Assembly (NCBI GenBank): GCA_001577185.1
Contig: LSCM01000084.1
Coordinates: 1 to 6,141, forward strand
Direction of reading: 5' to 3'
Source of the DNA: Cloacimonetes bacterium TCS62
Lineage (GTDB): Bacteria > Cloacimonadota > Cloacimonadia > Cloacimonadales > TCS61
Length of the DNA: 6,141 nucleotides
Positions 1 to 6,129 of the stretch are shown here, piece by piece (the stretch's first letter is position 1; every line of letters starts with the position of its first letter). A program made the translations under genes and the position numbers. The notes below the pieces were generated by a model, which did no database searches, had not been told where the DNA came from, and was given only the letters and a program-made list of their open reading frames with translations.

Positions 1-1322
1 AGTTCCTTAATAAAAGCTGTTCCAAACGTTGGAGGTAGGTCTTTCATGCGACCAATTAGAATAGCTAGTAGGCTTAGAATCGTTACTTGTGACGTAAAAG
101 CTTTTGTGGAAGCAACTCCTATCTCTGTCCCAGCATGAATATAGACTCCACCATCAGATTCTCTTGCGATTGTACTTCCAATTGTATTTGTAATACCAAG
201 TGTACGTGCACCTTTTGCTTGAGCTTCTCTTAAAGCAGCCAATGTATCGGCAGTTTCACCGGATTGGCTAATCATAAAGACGAGAGTATCTTCGGGGATA
301 ATTGGGTTACGATATCTAAATTCACTAGCATATTCAACTTCTACGGATATTCTGGCTAAATTTTCAATAATATGCTTACCTATTAGAGCAGCATGCCATG
401 AAGTCCCACAAGCAACTAATTGAATTTTCTTGATCTTGCGTAACTCCATACTACTCATTTGTAAACCACCTAATCGAATTGTAGACAGTTTTTCGTATAT
501 TCTGCCTCTGAAAGCATTCTCGACAGAGGTAGGTTGCTCAAATATCTCCTTCAACATGAAATGTTCAAAATCACCTTTATCAATTGCTGAAACATCCCAG
601 TCAATTTCTTTTATCTTGCTATCTACTATTTTATTATCTATTGTTGTTATCTCAAATTCATCCTCATCTATAGTAGCAATTTCGTTGTCTTTAAGATATA
701 TAACCTGTTTTGTATGTATTATAATTGCATTCACGTCAGAGGTTACAAAATATTCATTTTCACCTATTCCCAGAATTAATGGACTACCTTTTCGTGCTGC
801 AATTAGCTGATCTGGATTGTCTTCATTTATGACAGCTATTCCATATGTTCCCTCAACTAATTTAAGTGCTTTTTGAACAGCTAATGTGAGATTATCTTCC
901 AAATGACTAAAATGTTCAATAAGATGTGCTAAAACTTCAGTATCTGTATCGGAATTAAATGTATGTCCTTCTGAAATTAATCTTTTTTTCAAATTTTTAT
1001 GATTTTCGATTATTCCGTTATGAACTACTGCTACTTTTTTATGACATCCCGTATGAGGATGAGCGTTTCCCGTATTTGCCTTACCGTGTGTTGCCCACCT
1101 GGTATGAGCTATTCCTATCCTACCACTAACTTCACCTGGAGCAGGTAAAATGCGTTCTAATTCAACGATCTTTCCAGATTTTTTAAAAATTTCTAGTTCA
1201 TTTTTATTGGTAAAAATTGCTATCCCTGAGGAATCATAACCTCTATATTCCAACCTCTTAATACCTTCTAAAATTATCGGAGTTACATTACGTTGTCCTA
1301 TGTAACCAACAATACCGCACAT
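1..1322 (-). CDS. glmS: Glutamine--fructose-6-phosphate aminotransferase (isomerizing), 3' end cut by window edge
   Basis: This cytoplasmic enzyme makes glucosamine-6-phosphate from fructose-6-phosphate and glutamine, the entry step to UDP-GlcNAc for peptidoglycan and lipopolysaccharide. The first 440 residues are present. E. coli GlmS has about 609, so roughly 170 (most of the second SIS domain and the C-terminal tail) lie beyond the left edge. The start is ATG at 1320-1322, giving MCGIVGYIG with Cys2 as the N-terminal nucleophile of the class II glutaminase domain. Other glutaminase motifs are HTRWATHG (73-80), GNAHPH (85-90), HNGIIEN (101-107) and SDTDTEV (124-130). The first SIS sugar-isomerase domain shows CGTSWHA (305-311), SQSGETADT (352-360) and ASTKAFTSQ (404-412). 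An AGAGGAGA ribosome site lies at 1328-1335. The gene begins 19 bp after the permease/protease gene, so it is probably read from the same transcript. That gap is too short for a glmS ribozyme. Identity is essentially certain; completeness cannot be judged. Confidence 0.97.
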   Translation of the reverse strand, partial: MCGIVGYIGQRNVTPIILEGIKRLEYRGYDSSGIAIFTNKNELEIFKKSGKIVELERILPAPGEVSGRIGIAHTRWATHGKANTGNAHPHTGCHKKVAVVHNGIIENHKNLKKRLISEGHTFNSDTDTEVLAHLIEHFSHLEDNLTLAVQKALKLVEGTYGIAVINEDNPDQLIAARKGSPLILGIGENEYFVTSDVNAIIIHTKQVIYLKDNEIATIDEDEFEITTIDNKIVDSKIKEIDWDVSAIDKGDFEHFMLKEIFEQPTSVENAFRGRIYEKLSTIRLGGLQMSSMELRKIKKIQLVACGTSWHAALIGKHIIENLARISVEVEYASEFRYRNPIIPEDTLVFMISQSGETADTLAALREAQAKGARTLGITNTIGSTIARESDGGVYIHAGTEIGVASTKAFTSQVTILSLLAILIGRMKDLPPTFGTAFIKE

Positions 1323-1327
1323 AAAAA

Positions 1328-1335
1328 TCTCCTCT
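1328..1335 (-). promoter_or_regulatory. Shine-Dalgarno site of glmS
   Basis: The minus strand reads AGAGGAGA, ending 5 nt before the ATG at 1322. It fixes the start at the Met before Cys2, which must be exposed for glutaminase activity. The site sits inside the 19-bp gap after the upstream stop codon, so glmS has its own ribosome entry site even though it has no visible promoter. Confidence 0.8.
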
Positions 1336-1341
1336 GATCTA

Positions 1342-3369
1342 TTATTCTAAAACTTGATCTATTTGAACTTTACTATTTGTAGTTTCTAGCCATTTTATAA
1401 TATAATAAATACTTACTATCGCTGGTAAAATATAATAAAATGGTATCTTCCCTTCTGTGAAACTGGAACCGAGAAAAGGAATTTTATCTCCAAAGTTTGC
1501 CAAAAGAATAGCAAATCCATTGTTAAGTATATGAGCAAAGATGGGAATGTACAGGCTTCTTGTTCTAATAAGCAAATAACCCATCCAAATACCAAGTAAG
1601 GTAACTGGTATAAATCTAAATGGATCAAGGTGCATAATTCCGAAAAGCACACCGGTTATGATGATAGCTCTCCATTTACCTTGTTTTAGAAATCCATTTA
1701 TGATGTATCCTCTAAACATAACTTCTTCACAGATACCAGGTAAGAGAGCAACAATTAGTAAATTCTTCCATAAACTAATATCCTGATTCGAGATAACATT
1801 TTTTAAGCCTTCCAGATAGGATTCTGAAACTGGATAAACCATATTTATCAGCTGACTAAGCACTCCAGAAATAATTATAAGTGGTAATGTCGATAATAAT
1901 ATTATAAGAAAATTTACTGGATTATTTAGCTTTAAATTCATTGTTTTCTTAATATTAGTTTTTGAAATTTTAAGTAGCAAAATAGTTGGGAAAAAGATCA
2001 AGATAATCTCAGTCCGCATAAGACCTTGCATCAGATCTTTTGCTTGCCAGCTACCACCAACATAATAGAGACTCAATGTAACAAGAATAAAGAAGAAAGT
2101 AACAAACTGTGGGGAAAAAATATTTTTATTCTTACCCCAAAATTTTAGGGGTTTATCATCTGAAGTACGGAATAAAACTGATTCATTATTAAATAGATTG
2201 ATCGAAATATAGACCATTACTACATCAAATAAAATAGTAATACCAACAATAGTAAAAAGATACTTTAATTGAAAACTATTTAACATGATATTGCGAATAA
2301 GAAGAGAATAATTAACTATAGGTATCAAAGAAAATCCAAAATTCAATTCAAAACCGGGTAAAAAGCTAACCATTGAAAGCATTATTGCTCCAAACATGAT
2401 CGGCATTTGATAACTATGAGCTTCCTTTGTATTTCTGGAAAATGTGGATAATGATAGTAAAAGAGCAGAAAATAAGGTGATCAAAGGAATCATTATAAGT
2501 AGAATTATTACAAAATTAGTAATCGGTAATTGAAAATTTAGATCTTCTCCAGCAGCTTGTTTAAAAATATGCTGAAAAGAAATATACATACTAAAGAGGT
2601 TTAAAAGTACAGTAATGATCGATATGGTTATAATTGTTAAATATTTACCCAAAACCAATTCAAATCTCTTCGCACCACTTACAAGAATTGTTTCTAATGT
2701 ACCTCGTTCCTTCTCACCTGCTATTAGATCAGATGCCACTACAGAAGCCCCACTAATTGTTAAGATAATTAAAAGATAAGGTAAGAACTTCCCTAATGCA
2801 AAACCGACCATTTGCTCGGGGGGAGCAATATTTTCATTATTTATATTTACAGCGTTTAGAATTTCCTTATTAATTTTTATTCTTGTTAACCTCTCAGAAA
2901 TAAGCTTATCTTCAATCTCGTATAGTTTGTCTTTAACTTTCCGATAAGTTAATTTACTTTTCTCTTTAGTTTCATCATAGAATACAGTTATATCAATTAC
3001 TTGGTAGCCTGATGATGATAGACTATCTGAAATTTCAATCAACCCTTGAATAGATTTTTCATTTATAAGATCAATGTATGTATCTCGCAAATAATTAGGT
3101 ACTTTGTTCATTATTTGAAAAGTTTCTAATTCCGCTATTTCAGATTGGATCATATTAGAATTTTCTGTTTCAAGATTATCATGAATATAAACTACTAAAG
3201 TCTCCTGTTCCAGTTTTGTTTCCTGGCGCATCATCATAGAAGAAAATCCTATCATTATTAGTGGATACAGAATTACTGGTAAGACAAAGGAGGTAATTAC
3301 CGTTCTTCTATCTCGGATAAGATCTAAAAGCTCTTTTTTATAAATTGTGAATATTTTATTGAGGTTCAC
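1342..3369 (-). CDS. NatB/ABC-2-type permease fused to a CPBP intramembrane metalloprotease
   Basis: A 675-residue multi-spanning membrane protein. The N-terminal part, about residues 1-400, is an ABC-2-type permease of the NatB class: a cytoplasmic start (IYKKELLDLIRDRRT), a first helix near 24-44, a long presumably extracytoplasmic loop near 45-185, then helices near 190-212, 240-265, 283-310, 322-340 and 370-392. The family motif GEKERGTLETILVSGAKR lies at 218-235. After further helices (about 420-510), residues 535-620 form a CPBP (Abi/Rce1-like) protease domain with its expected motifs: EEVMFR (E548, E549, R553), FGIMH (F576, H580) and HILNN (H613, N617). The glutamates and histidines are the proposed catalytic and metal residues. 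The start is GTG at 3367-3369, overlapping the ATPase gene by 14 bp, with GGAGAG at 3375-3380 as ribosome site; no nearby ATG competes. It should form the membrane half of the transporter with the upstream ATPase. NatAB of Bacillus exports sodium, but the substrate here and the protease target are unknown. Both domain calls are firm. Confidence 0.93.
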   Translation of the reverse strand: MNLNKIFTIYKKELLDLIRDRRTVITSFVLPVILYPLIMIGFSSMMMRQETKLEQETLVVYIHDNLETENSNMIQSEIAELETFQIMNKVPNYLRDTYIDLINEKSIQGLIEISDSLSSSGYQVIDITVFYDETKEKSKLTYRKVKDKLYEIEDKLISERLTRIKINKEILNAVNINNENIAPPEQMVGFALGKFLPYLLIILTISGASVVASDLIAGEKERGTLETILVSGAKRFELVLGKYLTIITISIITVLLNLFSMYISFQHIFKQAAGEDLNFQLPITNFVIILLIMIPLITLFSALLLSLSTFSRNTKEAHSYQMPIMFGAIMLSMVSFLPGFELNFGFSLIPIVNYSLLIRNIMLNSFQLKYLFTIVGITILFDVVMVYISINLFNNESVLFRTSDDKPLKFWGKNKNIFSPQFVTFFFILVTLSLYYVGGSWQAKDLMQGLMRTEIILIFFPTILLLKISKTNIKKTMNLKLNNPVNFLIILLSTLPLIIISGVLSQLINMVYPVSESYLEGLKNVISNQDISLWKNLLIVALLPGICEEVMFRGYIINGFLKQGKWRAIIITGVLFGIMHLDPFRFIPVTLLGIWMGYLLIRTRSLYIPIFAHILNNGFAILLANFGDKIPFLGSSFTEGKIPFYYILPAIVSIYYIIKWLETTNSKVQIDQVLE

Positions 3370-4117
3370 TTCCTCTCTCCTGTTTAGTTCTATCTACATA
3401 ATAGATGAAAATATCATCAAGATCGCGTACACCTGTATCCTGCTTTAAATCCTCCCATGAACCCTCTGCTAAGATCTTACCTTCATGTATCATGACTATC
3501 TTATCTGCAATTCTTTCAGCTTCACGCATAATATGAGTAGAAAATAAAACACACTTATCATCGGCTTTACATTTATGGATGAACTCAACTATATTTTTAG
3601 CAGTAAGAATATCAAGACCAACTGTTGGCTCATCAAATATCATGACTGGTGGATCGTGAATAATAGAGCGTGCAATAGAAACTTTTTGTTTCATACCAGT
3701 AGAAAGTAGATCTACTTTTTTATCCAGAAAATCGTGCATATCTAAAAGGTCAGTAAGTTCATCTATGCGCTTTAAGATTTTTTCATCGGGAACATCATAT
3801 AATCTACCAAAATATGTGATCACTTCTCGTGCAGTTAGTCTAGCATATAATCCGGTATCTCCAGAGAGAAATCCTAAATTAACCCTAACTTTTTGAGGTT
3901 GTTCAATAATGTTATAACCTTCCAATTGTGCTGTACCAGAAGAAGGTTTAAGAACAGTAGATAACATTCTCATAGTTGTCGTTTTACCTGCCCCATTCAC
4001 ACCAAGTAAAACTACTATCTCACCTTTATTAGCTTCAAAGGAAAGGTTTTCTACTGCATATAAATTTGATCCATCTTTCTTTTTAAATATTTTTGTAAGA
4101 TTCTTAGCTTCTATCAT
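3356..4117 (-). CDS. ABC transporter ATP-binding protein, NatA-like
   Basis: A 253-residue cytoplasmic ATPase that should power the permease encoded immediately downstream. Visible motifs, numbered from the ATG at 4115-4117: Walker A GVNGAGKTT (39-47), signature LSTGMKQK (138-145), Walker B VMIFDEP (158-164) followed by VGLD (166-169), and switch histidine H195 in FSTHIM. The Q-loop region reads GFLSGDTGLY (82-91) without the usual glutamine, which I recall as typical of NatA-type proteins rather than a defect. The frame also opens with TTG one codon earlier (4118-4120). I prefer the ATG because AGG at 4122-4124 lies 4 nt from it and only 1 nt from the TTG; an in-frame TAA sits at 4127-4129. 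The ribosome site is weak. The end overlaps the next gene by 14 bp, implying translational coupling. The preceding gene ends in a strong terminator, so this is probably the first gene of its unit, yet no clear promoter shows in the 70-bp gap. Substrate unknown. Confidence 0.95.
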   Translation of the reverse strand: MIEAKNLTKIFKKKDGSNLYAVENLSFEANKGEIVVLLGVNGAGKTTTMRMLSTVLKPSSGTAQLEGYNIIEQPQKVRVNLGFLSGDTGLYARLTAREVITYFGRLYDVPDEKILKRIDELTDLLDMHDFLDKKVDLLSTGMKQKVSIARSIIHDPPVMIFDEPTVGLDILTAKNIVEFIHKCKADDKCVLFSTHIMREAERIADKIVMIHEGKILAEGSWEDLKQDTGVRDLDDIFIYYVDRTKQERGSEPQ

Positions 4118-4153
4118 CAAACCTACTTAATCATTTAACCTAAATCTATGGAT

Positions 4154-4183
4154 AATAAAAAAATCTCCCATGAAGGGAGATTT
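4154..4183 (-). terminator. Rho-independent terminator after the M42 peptidase gene
   Basis: Positions 4161-4169 (AAATCTCCC) and 4175-4183 (GGGAGATTT) form a perfect 9-bp stem with a 5-nt loop. On the minus strand the stem runs into a T tract (TTTTTTTATT, its first three T shared with the stem). The hairpin starts 7 nt past the peptidase stop codon at 4191-4193. This is a textbook intrinsic terminator for leftward transcription and separates the peptidase gene from the ABC transporter genes. Plus-strand use is less likely because only a short, broken T run follows the stem there. Confidence 0.9.
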
Positions 4184-4190
4184 GTATTAA

Positions 4191-5246
4191 TTAAATTTGT
4201 GGGATAAAATCTGTGTCATCATCGATCAAACGAATAAATTCAGCTAATAGTTTTACCGCTGCATCAAGATCCTTAAAAGAGATGATTTCATTTGGTGTGT
4301 GCATATATCTATTAGGAATACTAATTAATCCTGCTGCTACTCCTGCTCTTGATATTTGAATAGCATTGGCATCTGTACCTGTTCCCCGCGGTGCAGCATC
4401 TATTTGATAATCAACTTCAATATTATCTCCAGCTTTTTTGAGAAGTTCAAATACTTTCGGATTGATATTTGCACCTACAACAAGAGTAGGACCTTTTTCC
4501 AAGCTGATATCACCAACCTGATTTTTATCCATTCCCGGATAATCCGTAGCATGTGTTACATCGATCGCAATACCAACATCTGGATCTATACCATAAGTAC
4601 TGGTTCTAGCTCCACGAAGTCCGATTTCTTCTTGAACAGAAGAAACTGAATATACATTAGCAACGATATCCTCATCAGCAAGTTCTCTCAAAACTGCTCC
4701 AACAATATAAACACCAACTTTGTTATCGGTAGCTTTCGTTGTTATGATCTTATTATTTAAAATCTCCAAACCAGGTGAAAAAGTGATATGGTCACCAACA
4801 GAGACTCTTTTCTCAGCATTTTTTTTATCTTTTGCACCAATATCTATCCAAAGATCTTCTGCTTTAGCTGCTTTTTTTCTCTCTTCGGGTTTCATTAAAT
4901 GAATTGGCTTTCTGCCAATAATACCACGAACTAATTCCTTTTTATGATAAATATTTACTCTTAAGCCGGGAAGCAAACTAAAATCTACACCACCAATAGC
5001 TTTAAATCGTATAAAACCATTATCATCAATATATTTAACCATTAATCCGATCTCATCAGCATGTCCTGAAACCATGAATTTTAACTTTCCTGTCCCTTTC
5101 TTATGAGCAATTACATTCCCATGAATATCTGTTTTGACTTCGTCTGCATAATCTTTTACGAAATTTCTGTAAACTTCCTGTGCTGGTTGTTCAAAACCTG
5201 AAGGACTGGGTGCTAATACAAGATCTTCAAAAAACTTCTTATCCAT
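4191..5246 (-). CDS. M42-family metallo-aminopeptidase (TET/FrvX/CelM-like)
   Basis: A 351-residue cytoplasmic peptidase, full length for family M42. Family members form dodecameric tetrahedral (TET) particles that remove N-terminal residues from short peptides using a two-metal centre. The expected ligands can be placed: H62 and D64 in SGHADEIG, D174 in KATDNK, E206-E207 in QEEIGLRGA (E206 the probable catalytic base), D229 in AIDVTHATD and H316 in YMHTPNE. The stretch between the metal motifs, about residues 75-165, matches the PDZ-like lid domain of the family, including GRKPIH and the acidic/lysine-rich segment after it. The start is ATG at 5244-5246, with AAGGAG at 5254-5259, 7 nt away. 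A good promoter lies upstream (5301-5329) and a terminator just downstream, so the gene looks monocistronic. M42 members have also been called endoglucanases (CelM), but peptidase is the safer call. Substrate preference cannot be read from sequence. Confidence 0.96.
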   Translation of the reverse strand: MDKKFFEDLVLAPSPSGFEQPAQEVYRNFVKDYADEVKTDIHGNVIAHKKGTGKLKFMVSGHADEIGLMVKYIDDNGFIRFKAIGGVDFSLLPGLRVNIYHKKELVRGIIGRKPIHLMKPEERKKAAKAEDLWIDIGAKDKKNAEKRVSVGDHITFSPGLEILNNKIITTKATDNKVGVYIVGAVLRELADEDIVANVYSVSSVQEEIGLRGARTSTYGIDPDVGIAIDVTHATDYPGMDKNQVGDISLEKGPTLVVGANINPKVFELLKKAGDNIEVDYQIDAAPRGTGTDANAIQISRAGVAAGLISIPNRYMHTPNEIISFKDLDAAVKLLAEFIRLIDDDTDFIPQI

Positions 5247-5253
5247 TTTTTAA

Positions 5254-5259
5254 CTCCTT
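5254..5259 (-). promoter_or_regulatory. Shine-Dalgarno site of the M42 peptidase gene
   Basis: The minus strand reads AAGGAG, seven bases before the ATG at 5246. It supports this start rather than any internal one, in keeping with the full-length N-terminus typical of the family (FFEDLVLAPSPSGFE). Confidence 0.8.
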
Positions 5260-5300
5260 ATCATCTAACTAAGTCACTAAAATCTGAACTCAACTAGATA

Positions 5301-5329
5301 ATTTTATTCTTTTTGATATTGTAAATCAA
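5301..5329 (-). promoter_or_regulatory. Candidate sigma-70-type promoter of the M42 peptidase gene
   Basis: On the minus strand TTGATT (5324-5329) and TAAAAT (5301-5306) are separated by exactly 17 bp, matching the -35 and -10 consensus at 4 and 5 of 6 positions. The start of transcription would fall near 5294, giving a leader of about 48 nt that contains the AAGGAG ribosome site. It sits in the 99-bp gap after the cupin gene, where no terminator is visible, so some read-through from upstream remains possible. The region is A+T-rich, so chance matches are a concern; the spacing raises confidence. Confidence 0.55.
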
Positions 5330-5345
5330 TTTATTTCAGTGTTAT

Positions 5346-5738
5346 TTAGCAATTATTTGCAACTCCTGAAGCAAAAGGATTAGTGCTTTTCTTCTTTTTG
5401 TTCTCAATTGGGATCATACACAAAAATTTAAGTGTTTGATCACTGGTGTTTTTATAATTATGTTTTTTATGCGGCTCCACATAGATCACATCACCTTTTT
5501 TAAAGGGAATATCACCATCTTCTGTTGAGAGAGAGCCTTTACCTTCTATGATAAAATTTTCATGTTCCCAAGAGTGTGAATGGTATGGTGTGTGACCACC
5601 AGGTTCAACTTCGAACATTCTCATAGCAAAATTAGGAGCGCCATCTTTATCGGAGATGAGCCATCTTATCTTTGTTTTCGATGCTCCCTCCATAGTAACA
5701 TCTTCTAACTTAACATCACTGTACTTTCTATGTTTCAT
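5346..5738 (-). CDS. Single-domain cupin protein with lysine-rich, Cys-ending tail
   Basis: A 130-residue small cytoplasmic protein with the two conserved cupin motifs. Motif 1 is the region 48-68, with H53, H55 and E60 as likely metal ligands (HSHSWEHE) and glycines at the usual places. Motif 2 lies at 82-97 (GDVIYVEPHKKHNYKN), with H93 as the fourth ligand. The fold should be a metal-binding beta-barrel. Cupins have many activities (dioxygenases, isomerases, sensors) and nothing here tells which. After the barrel, the last 20 or so residues form a hydrophilic tail with KKKK at 114-117 and a C-terminal Cys130. The start is ATG at 5736-5738 with AGAGG at 5744-5748. It follows the NifU-like gene by 22 bp and is very likely co-transcribed with it, suggesting, without proof, a link to iron-sulfur or redox metabolism. 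Confidence 0.9.
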   Translation of the reverse strand: MKHRKYSDVKLEDVTMEGASKTKIRWLISDKDGAPNFAMRMFEVEPGGHTPYHSHSWEHENFIIEGKGSLSTEDGDIPFKKGDVIYVEPHKKHNYKNTSDQTLKFLCMIPIENKKKKSTNPFASGVANNC

Positions 5739-5743
5739 GGTAA

Positions 5744-5748
5744 CCTCT
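5744..5748 (-). promoter_or_regulatory. Shine-Dalgarno site of the cupin gene
   Basis: AGAGG on the minus strand, five bases before the ATG at 5738. It lies within the 22-bp space after the NifU-like gene's stop codon, as expected for the second gene of a two-gene transcript. Confidence 0.7.
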
Positions 5749-5760
5749 AATCTGCCTTAT

Positions 5761-5988
5761 TTATACTGATACAACCTCTTTTACATCAGGTATCTCTTCT
5801 TTGAGAACCCTTTCGATACCAGCTTTTAACGTGAGTGTTGCCATTGGACAACCTCCACAAGCACCTTTAAGCTTAACCTCGACAACATTGTCATCACGTA
5901 TATTTACAATTTCACAATCACCGCCATCTGCTTGTAAAGATGGTCGAACTTTATCTAATACTTCTTGGACTTTTTCTTTGTCTAACAT
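5761..5988 (-). CDS. NifU C-terminal-domain (Nfu-type) iron-sulfur scaffold/carrier protein
   Basis: A 75-residue protein consisting only of the NifU C-terminal domain. Such proteins bind a [4Fe-4S] cluster, usually bridging two subunits, and pass it to target enzymes in the cytoplasm. The diagnostic features are VRPSLQADGGDCEIV near 14-28 and the CxxC motif KGACGGCPMATLTLK (41-55) with cluster ligands C44 and C47. C25 is an additional cysteine often replaced in relatives. There is no N-terminal NifU scaffold domain and no A-type domain as in E. coli NfuA, so it is a minimal Nfu. The start is ATG at 5986-5988, with GGAGG at 5993-5997 four bases away. It is the first gene of a probable two-gene unit with the cupin gene. 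An imperfect hairpin sequence lies just upstream (6006-6038). No other isc or suf genes are in the window. Confidence 0.95.
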   Translation of the reverse strand: MLDKEKVQEVLDKVRPSLQADGGDCEIVNIRDDNVVEVKLKGACGGCPMATLTLKAGIERVLKEEIPDVKEVVSV

Positions 5989-5992
5989 TTTT

Positions 5993-5997
5993 CCTCC
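5993..5997 (-). promoter_or_regulatory. Shine-Dalgarno site of the NifU-like gene
   Basis: A full GGAGG core on the minus strand, four bases from the ATG at 5988. The strongest ribosome site in the window, it supports the start MLDKEKVQEV, which is where stand-alone Nfu proteins normally begin. Confidence 0.85.
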
Positions 5998-6005
5998 ATT
6001 ATTTT

Positions 6006-6038
6006 AGAATTAAATCATAAAAAAGAAATGATAATTCT
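6006..6038. repeat. Imperfect inverted repeat upstream of the NifU-like gene
   Basis: AGAATTAAATCAT (6006-6018) is complementary to ATGATAATTCT (6028-6038) over 11 pairs, with two unpaired bases (6013-6014) and a 9-nt loop of mostly A. It is not followed by a T run on either strand, so it is not an intrinsic terminator. It lies 9 bp upstream of the GGAGG ribosome site and covers the -10 of the weak promoter candidate. It could be an operator or an RNA leader hairpin, or chance in A+T-rich DNA. Confidence 0.5.
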
Positions 6039-6044
6039 CGTAAA
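6014..6044 (-). promoter_or_regulatory. Weak promoter candidate for the NifU-like/cupin unit
   Basis: On the minus strand TTTACG (6039-6044) and TATGAT (6014-6019) are 19 bp apart. The -10 matches at 5 of 6 positions, but the -35 is only fair and the spacing is 2 bp long. Transcription would start close to 6007, leaving a short leader. An alternative -35, TTGAAT at 6080-6085, has no good -10 at the right distance. A promoter must exist somewhere to the right of 5998 unless the unit is read from further upstream. Confidence 0.25.
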
Positions 6045-6100
6045 GGAAAAAGCAAAAATAATTTTTTTTTAGTAATTAAATTCAAGGGTAGTCATTATTG

Positions 6101-6129
6101 TTGAAATTGCTTGACGTTAAGGCAATAAT
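6101..6129 (+). promoter_or_regulatory. Candidate rightward promoter for a gene beyond the window
   Basis: On the plus strand TTGAAA (6101-6106) and AATAAT (6124-6129) are 17 bp apart, each matching the sigma-70 consensus at 5 of 6 positions. Transcription would begin near 6136 and leave the window, implying a divergently oriented gene to the right. No coding sequence of that gene is visible. The rest of 6001-6141 holds the hairpin sequence at 6006-6038 and A/T tracts (for example nine T at 6062-6070), but no gene. Confidence 0.35.

Noticed and set aside
430..810. Plus-strand open frame of 126 codons
   Set aside because: It lies antisense to glmS, whose frame is conserved throughout. The translation is serine/isoleucine-rich low-complexity sequence with no recognisable domain.
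1323..1341. glmS ribozyme/riboswitch upstream of glmS
   Set aside because: The gap to the previous stop codon is only 19 bp, far too short, and the bases upstream are explained by the conserved protease-fusion frame.
1416..1652. Minus-strand open frame of 78 codons
   Set aside because: It is out of frame inside the CPBP domain of the permease/protease gene, whose own frame carries the catalytic motifs.
3590..3900. Degenerate ATPase because the Q-loop glutamine is missing
   Set aside because: Walker A, signature, Walker B and switch histidine are all intact, and the SGDTGLY form is, as I recall, normal for NatA-type proteins.
4356..4902. Two plus-strand open frames (4356-4649 and 4720-4902)
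   Set aside because: Both are antisense to the well-conserved M42 peptidase gene and have no ribosome site or recognisable protein.
5313..5329. TTGAT/ATCAA inverted repeat in the M42 promoter as an operator or terminator
   Set aside because: Only 5 bp per arm, A+T-rich and without a T run; too weak to claim.
5801..6007. Plus-strand open frame of 68 codons
   Set aside because: It is the antisense shadow of the NifU-like gene, whose CxxC frame is clearly the real one.
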